Shown here piece after piece: positions 61,801-64,000 of a DNA stretch of 64,000 bases. The stretch is from Apostichopus japonicus (taxonomy: Eukaryota; Echinodermata; Holothuroidea; Aspidochirotida; Stichopodidae): positions 3,951,001 through 4,015,000 of the forward strand of contig NC_092561.1 in assembly GCF_037975245.1 (NCBI RefSeq). Reading direction: 5' to 3'. Within the stretch, counting starts at the first letter, position 1, and each line of letters starts with the position of its first letter. The translations under genes were made by a program, and so were the position numbers. Under the pieces are notes generated by a model. The model was not told the origin of the DNA. It worked only from the letters and a program-made list of their open reading frames with translations, and searched no databases.

Positions 61801-63841
61801 TGGGCAAAATTTATTCCAAGAAATTAGACATAAATTAATACTTTTTACATTAATCAGCTTGTCAGATGCCATCTTCTCAAAATTGTTCAATACTTTTGGG
61901 TTAGACTAATGTACTTTAATGTTTCAGAAAATTTCATGATATAGGGAATAAAACTTTCGTTTTCTGTGCTATCATTATCCAATTTTCCAAAATTTTTCTC
62001 AGCACATTGCAATTGTGAAGATGCTTTTGTTATCATTCACGCAAAAAAAACAAAATTATTGTTACATCGTCAAAAACAAGAACAGATGGGAACATGGTCT
62101 GGAAAAAACGTTGTCTTGAATTTAGTTTCTAAAGACTGATTTCAGTTTTGCAGGGATATGCTGCTCTTCAGTTCTGATGAATGTATGGTGATACAGTTAA
62201 TCAATTTCACAGATGATTTCAGTTTCAATAAATCATTTTCCAAGGCATATGTCAGCTTGATTGATGACAGGCCAGTTGGTTTTTTCTTGTTTTGTTTATT
62301 TGTTGTTGTAAACAACAGATATTAATCTGATGGACATGGAAAATATTAAATTACATGAATGTCTCTGTTTTCTGGGATATCAGCCAAAATAGGCAAAAGA
62401 AGGATCATTTAACCTAAAAAAAGTGTCATGTGATTAAACTTTAAAAAGCATTACATGATATTTGAAAATTGCATATTAAGGCATAGTTATTAGTTTATGC
62501 TTTGAATAAGTGTATTAAATAAGCTTTATCGTGACATTTATCTATTCCTCTTTAAATGAATTTTTAGTTCGTGAAACCCTAAATATCTATTTTGCATAAA
62601 ACCTGATTCTCTTTTGTGTATCATTCCTTTACAGAAGTGGGCTGGGGAGAGGGAAGGGAGGCCATTTGCTCACAAAAATTCATGCAAAAAGAATGAAAAT
62701 GAGATATATAAATTTTGCCAAAAAAAAAAAGGTATTTTTCGGAAGTAAAAGAAAAGTAAAATAAACCAAAAGAGAAATGAAAAGTGATGATGCAGTGAAA
62801 GCATACCGCAGAGTGTAACTGGGTGACAACCCTAGCTGCTCCATCTTTGCCACAATAGCATTCACACACACACGCTAAGCAGTTCTCCAACCATCTTTGC
62901 AATCTCGGGACTAGTTCTGGGTACGCAGACCCTTCCATACATTTTTGGTCCATTTCTTCCTGGAATGAAACACTCGATTCTAGACAAGCGGGTGAGCCAT
63001 CTGGGGAGGATATATTGGGGGCGGTATAACCGTGAGGGCAGTGTTCACAATGCAATCCACTGCTACTCCTGCCTACTAAATTCAGCCCTTCTGTGTCCAG
63101 CCCATAGTCACGGCTGAAACTGGAGGGATAGCAGCCTTGTAATTTTGATTTACTGACCGCTGAATGGAAGGTACCAAAGACTATATCGTTTGGGTCTAGC
63201 CCAGAGAGTTCTAGTAGGGCTGTGTAATTGCACTGACAACAGGCCTGCACACGTCCTGTCTGGTCTCCACGCTGCTGGCTGGTAATACAAGAAGATCTGT
63301 CCAAATGAAAACAATTGAATAGATAAGTGACACAGCACCTGCTTTTGCTTGATTAAATTAACTAAAAGGATAAAATTACTGCAATCTTCCATAACCTGAA
63401 CTCCAATATTCAGTCTTAACAAATTCAAGATTACACAACAGGTGCACTTAACTGATACATAGCTTTACCACCAACAAAAAAACAAACTTATGAAAACAAA
63501 TTCCTACTGATATATGCAAATGAGCATTGAAATCTATCTCAATATATACCAGGTTATCTACAAAATTCTTAAACTTTATTTCATACAGAACTGAGGGGAG
63601 AAGTTATGTTTCAACAAATTAAGTAGATTCATGAAGAGATATTGTTCTATGGTAACCTGGTTAAATAAATCTACTGAAATTTGCAGATGAGATGAAAGTT
63701 AATTAGATAAAGTAATAACCTGCAACTCAATAGCTTCAAACATTTGAAAGATCCATGTAACATTGCATAACCTGAGCACCCATATGAAGCAATTGCATAT
63801 TTCCAGTAGTGATGCAGCTCGGACAAAATGGAACAGTCATC
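43650..63841 (-). CDS. DAGLA: sn-1-specific diacylglycerol lipase alpha (5' exons outside window)
   Basis: Ten exons: 63841-63720, 63296-63158 (or to 62807), 50522-50361, 49238-49155, 48116-47980, 47027-46886, 46373-46162, 45902-45776, 45475-44530, 43888-43650. 2310 nt with the short second exon (769 residues plus stop), all phases consistent. Visible: HHYWKYAIASYG, VWETPFFVALDH, AIRGTSSVSDIVTDL, nucleophile GHSLGAG, catalytic Asp in GKDVVARVG, catalytic His in YPPGNILHIV, then VLISPVIVDDHMP and a ~390-residue tail. Known: the enzyme cleaves diacylglycerol to 2-arachidonoylglycerol at membranes. The long tail, GHSLGAG and a tail block (APMASVESL) like vertebrate DAGLA (APLATMESL) favour alpha over beta. 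The four-helix membrane part is missing because it lies to the right of the window. Confidence 0.93.
43889..44529. other. DAGLA last intron
   Basis: Pyrimidine-rich on the plus strand with several C runs. Nothing gene-like seen. Confidence 0.4.
44530..45475 (-). CDS. DAGLA: DAGLA large C-terminal tail exon
   Basis: 946 nt, phase 0 in and 1 out (CTTAGAC|gtgagt). Ser/Thr-rich and probably disordered. Begins CVEFSKLRKAPTWANKVVSR. Contains LVSPCRKCAQAEVERRRRQR, APMASVESLTSIDTE and YCYFVFHDMDETEIFPDP. The tail length is similar to vertebrate DAGLA; beta lacks it. Confidence 0.9.
45776..45902 (-). CDS. DAGLA: DAGLA exon, end of catalytic domain
   Basis: 127 nt, phase 2 in and 0 out. Encodes DKKSVGYYVIRRDQTDFQEV then LISPVIVDDHMPKGMQKALN; human has FNEVIISPAMLHEHLPYVVM. 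Confidence 0.93.
46162..46373 (-). CDS. DAGLA: DAGLA exon with catalytic histidine
   Basis: 212 nt, phase 0 in and 2 out. Encodes WSIILGELCCCCRIHPDNIA, a loop region, then LLYPPGNILHIVRNNPKRE. Four consecutive cysteines could be palmitoylated; in human a CCCC cluster lies after the histidine instead. The loop corresponds to the regulatory insert of the family but is divergent. Confidence 0.92.
46548..46915 (-). repeat. DAGLA: ~98-bp array copying exon 3' end and donor, 4 units
   Basis: TTGGC of the exon end recurs at 46599, 46698, 46797 and 46895 (true exon), each beside GATACCCTAC, which is the donor gtagggtatc on the minus strand. All three intronic copies retain GT; the nearest keeps AAG|gtaggg exactly. 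Plus-strand open frames through here are repeat by-products. Confidence 0.88.
46886..47027 (-). CDS. DAGLA: DAGLA exon with catalytic aspartate
   Basis: 142 nt, phase 2 in and 0 out. Encodes EYTKEFTTSVINGKDVVARV then GLSQMELLRTDLLAAIKRSQ; human has EYSKEFVTAVVLGKDLVPRI. Its 3' end plus donor is tandemly copied in the intron. Confidence 0.95.
47980..48116 (-). CDS. DAGLA: DAGLA exon with catalytic serine
   Basis: 137 nt, phase 0 in and 2 out. Encodes DDYELLIVGHSLGAGAAAVL then LLKPDYPTLQVICFAPPGGL. GHSLG is the nucleophile elbow. Confidence 0.96.
48455..48598. repeat. Imperfect inverted repeat, hammerhead-like relic
   Basis: Arms of about 65 nt: AAGTTGGCCTGGCATTTTG on the left pairs with the GTCAGGCCAACTT side on the right, around AAATGACATCATTT. 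Each arm read outward has GAAGAAGATCCTGC, a GATCC/GGATC stem and then CCAGGCC or TCAGGCC. That is the order of Penelope-type hammerheads, but the GAAAC core box is damaged. Located in a DAGLA intron. Confidence 0.55.
49155..49238 (-). CDS. DAGLA: DAGLA exon, helix before nucleophile elbow
   Basis: 84 nt, phase 0-0. Encodes GMIAAAVYIKDKLQDEAILT then QAFSCLPV, matching human GMVLSAEYIKKKLEQEMVLSQAF. Confidence 0.93.
49878..50357 (+). mobile_element. 3' fragment of a LINE (CR1/L2-like), frameshifted
   Basis: Plus-strand frames encode CTRGHCLKLQKSQSRINIRH and then, after a one-frame shift near 50140, NRVVNKWNGLPEKVVLAS and NEFKNAFDKHF. This is the C-terminal signature of many non-LTR reverse transcriptases (TRGHxxKL, RVxxxWNxLP, FKxxLDKxF). 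The 3' end has a CTAAACTAAAATAAACTAA tail that runs into the DAGLA donor at 50360. Antisense to DAGLA and not functional. Confidence 0.8.
50361..50522 (-). CDS. DAGLA: DAGLA exon, start of catalytic domain
   Basis: 162 nt, phase 0-0. Encodes VWETPFFVALDHEHKKVILA then IRGTSSVSDIVTDLCAD and GCPPGFLGHK, aligning without gaps to human VYETPFYVAVDHDKKKVVIS. The donor AAG|gtta abuts a LINE tail in the intron. Confidence 0.95.
52566..52862 (-). mobile_element. tRNA-derived SINE
   Basis: Starts with (TAA)n, then TTTATAAAGCGCAGACATA, CCCCATTTATACACCTGGGT, AAAGTGCCTCGCTCAAGGAC and a tRNA-like end (GGACTCAAACCTGCAATCC, the B box on the minus strand, and TCAACCACTTGAC, the A box). This is the form of widespread animal SINEs; orientation minus, tail at the left. 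Confidence 0.75.
55010..55277. repeat. ~92-bp minisatellite, about 3 copies
   Basis: The unit holds GGTTAGGGGTAAGGGAAC, CCCTATTAAA and CTTCATCATTATCTCTACAT. Contains paired GGGTAAGGG and CCCTTACCC words able to form hairpins. A G run of 14 follows at about 55300. In 55380-55500 TTGATCAATAAT recurs. Confidence 0.85.
58186..58745. repeat. Direct repeats around an inserted element
   Basis: GGAGTAGCATTCCTGGGGTT and the following TCATGATTTAAACTTA occur at about 58219 and 58698. Between them 58274-58636 looks like a DNA element with inverse ends TAGGCATAGGAGCC and GCATCCTACACCTA and no coding capacity. No clear target duplication found. Confidence 0.5.
60286..60579 (-). mobile_element. hAT-type MITE, intact, 8-bp target duplication
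   Basis: 294 bp. Ends CAGGCACATAGCCA and TTGGCTACACGCCTG; flanks ACTGCAAT at 60278-60285 and 60580-60587 are identical. Inner GCGCCACCATGGTTGGCGC palindrome. Opposite orientation to the copy at 4227. Open frames on both strands of this element are not genes. Confidence 0.88.
62807..63157 (-). CDS. DAGLA: DAGLA in-frame 117-codon exon extension
   Basis: The reading frame stays open past the gtcagt site for 351 nt to a second donor GCG|gtatgc, again in phase 0 and again coding HSA before the junction (QLHSA against TFHSA). The extension has ten cysteines (LHCEHCPHGY, ENCLACVCECYC) and is visibly richer in G and C than the surrounding intron. No equivalent insert is known to me in vertebrate DAGLs. 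Alternative: fortuitously open intron sequence. Confidence 0.6.
63158..63296 (-). CDS. DAGLA: DAGLA second visible exon, core form
   Basis: 139 nt, phase 2 in and 0 out at donor GCG|gtcagt. Encodes RSSCITSQQRGDQ, CCQCNYTALL and DPNDIVFGTFHSA. Human reads DIVYTSCHDA before VYETPF, so the short form joins without gap. Confidence 0.82.
63720..63841 (-). CDS. DAGLA: DAGLA first visible exon
   Basis: 122 nt, phase 0 in and 2 out. Encodes DDCSILSELHHYWKYAIASY then GCSGYAMLHGSFKCLKLLSC, equivalent to human [20 protein letters not shown]. The donor gttatt is suboptimal, but phase and homology across the junction fit. Confidence 0.85.
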
Positions 63842-63884
63842 CTATTAAGAAACGAGAAAAGAAACAAAATATTTACTACATTCA

Positions 63885-64000
63885 AAATCCACTTGCCACC
63901 CTCCCCAACTTGCCACCCTCCCCAACTTGCCACCCTCCCCAACTTACCACCGTCCCAAACTTGCCACCCTCCCCAACTTGCCAACCTTCCCAACTTGCCA
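63885..64000. repeat. ~18-bp C-rich minisatellite at right edge
   Basis: AACTTGCCACCCTCCCC repeated six or more times and running off the window. Begins about 45 bp upstream of the acceptor of the DAGLA exon at 63841. Confidence 0.9.

Larger units (their letters stand above)
50523..62806. other. DAGLA: Large DAGLA intron (12.3 kb)
   Basis: Separates the cysteine-rich exon from the catalytic core. AT-rich; holds a SINE (52.6 kb), tandem repeats (55.0 and 58.2-58.7 kb) and a hAT MITE (60.3 kb). The open frames here lack splice or homology support. Confidence 0.7.

Overview
This is eukaryotic nuclear DNA from an animal. It is AT-rich, genes are split into many short exons with GT-AG introns, and introns are full of minisatellites and small DNA transposons. 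A marine invertebrate deuterostome, possibly an echinoderm such as a sea cucumber, fits best. That is inference from gene content and repeat style, not a demonstrated assignment. I rebuilt three protein-coding genes exon by exon; at every junction assigned in them the splice phases agree.

Left third, minus strand (18505 down to 404, continuing off the left edge): a gene with twelve visible coding exons and 433 codons. The protein has an acidic N-terminus, a long tyrosine-motif tail with five YDN motifs and a proline-rich SH3-type motif, a Cys4 zinc ribbon and the start of a von Willebrand factor A (vWA) domain. The layout matches the circularly permuted Ras (cpRas1-like) family, but the GTPase domain would lie outside the window.

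Middle, plus strand (22688 to 34146): a complete eleven-exon gene of 466 codons plus stop, the SAXO4/PPP1R32 orthologue, a ciliary microtubule-associated PP1-binding protein. It is divergent from the cpRas-like gene, with a shared intergenic zone around 20.3-22.6 kb.

Right, minus strand (63841 down to 43650, 5' end off the right edge): ten exons of a DAGLA-type sn-1 diacylglycerol lipase, with catalytic Ser, Asp and His contexts, a long C-terminal tail and a terminal PPLKF (Homer-type PPxxF) motif. Before the catalytic core, an in-frame 117-codon cysteine-rich exon extension can be included or skipped by choice of donor. SAXO4 and DAGLA are also close neighbours in human (11q12.2), so the linkage looks ancient.

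Between SAXO4 and DAGLA (34.1-43.6 kb) there is no convincing protein gene. The interval holds a U2 snRNA-like sequence, a MITE with 9-bp target duplications and a 2-kb 57-bp minisatellite that is open in reading frames on both strands.

Other notable structures are a perfect 173-bp palindrome whose arms each encode a well-formed hammerhead ribozyme core (Penelope-like or retrozyme style), hAT-type MITEs with intact 8-bp target duplications, a LINE 3' end abutting a DAGLA splice donor, and four separate tandem duplications that copy the 3' end of an exon (three of them also copying its splice donor) across all three genes.
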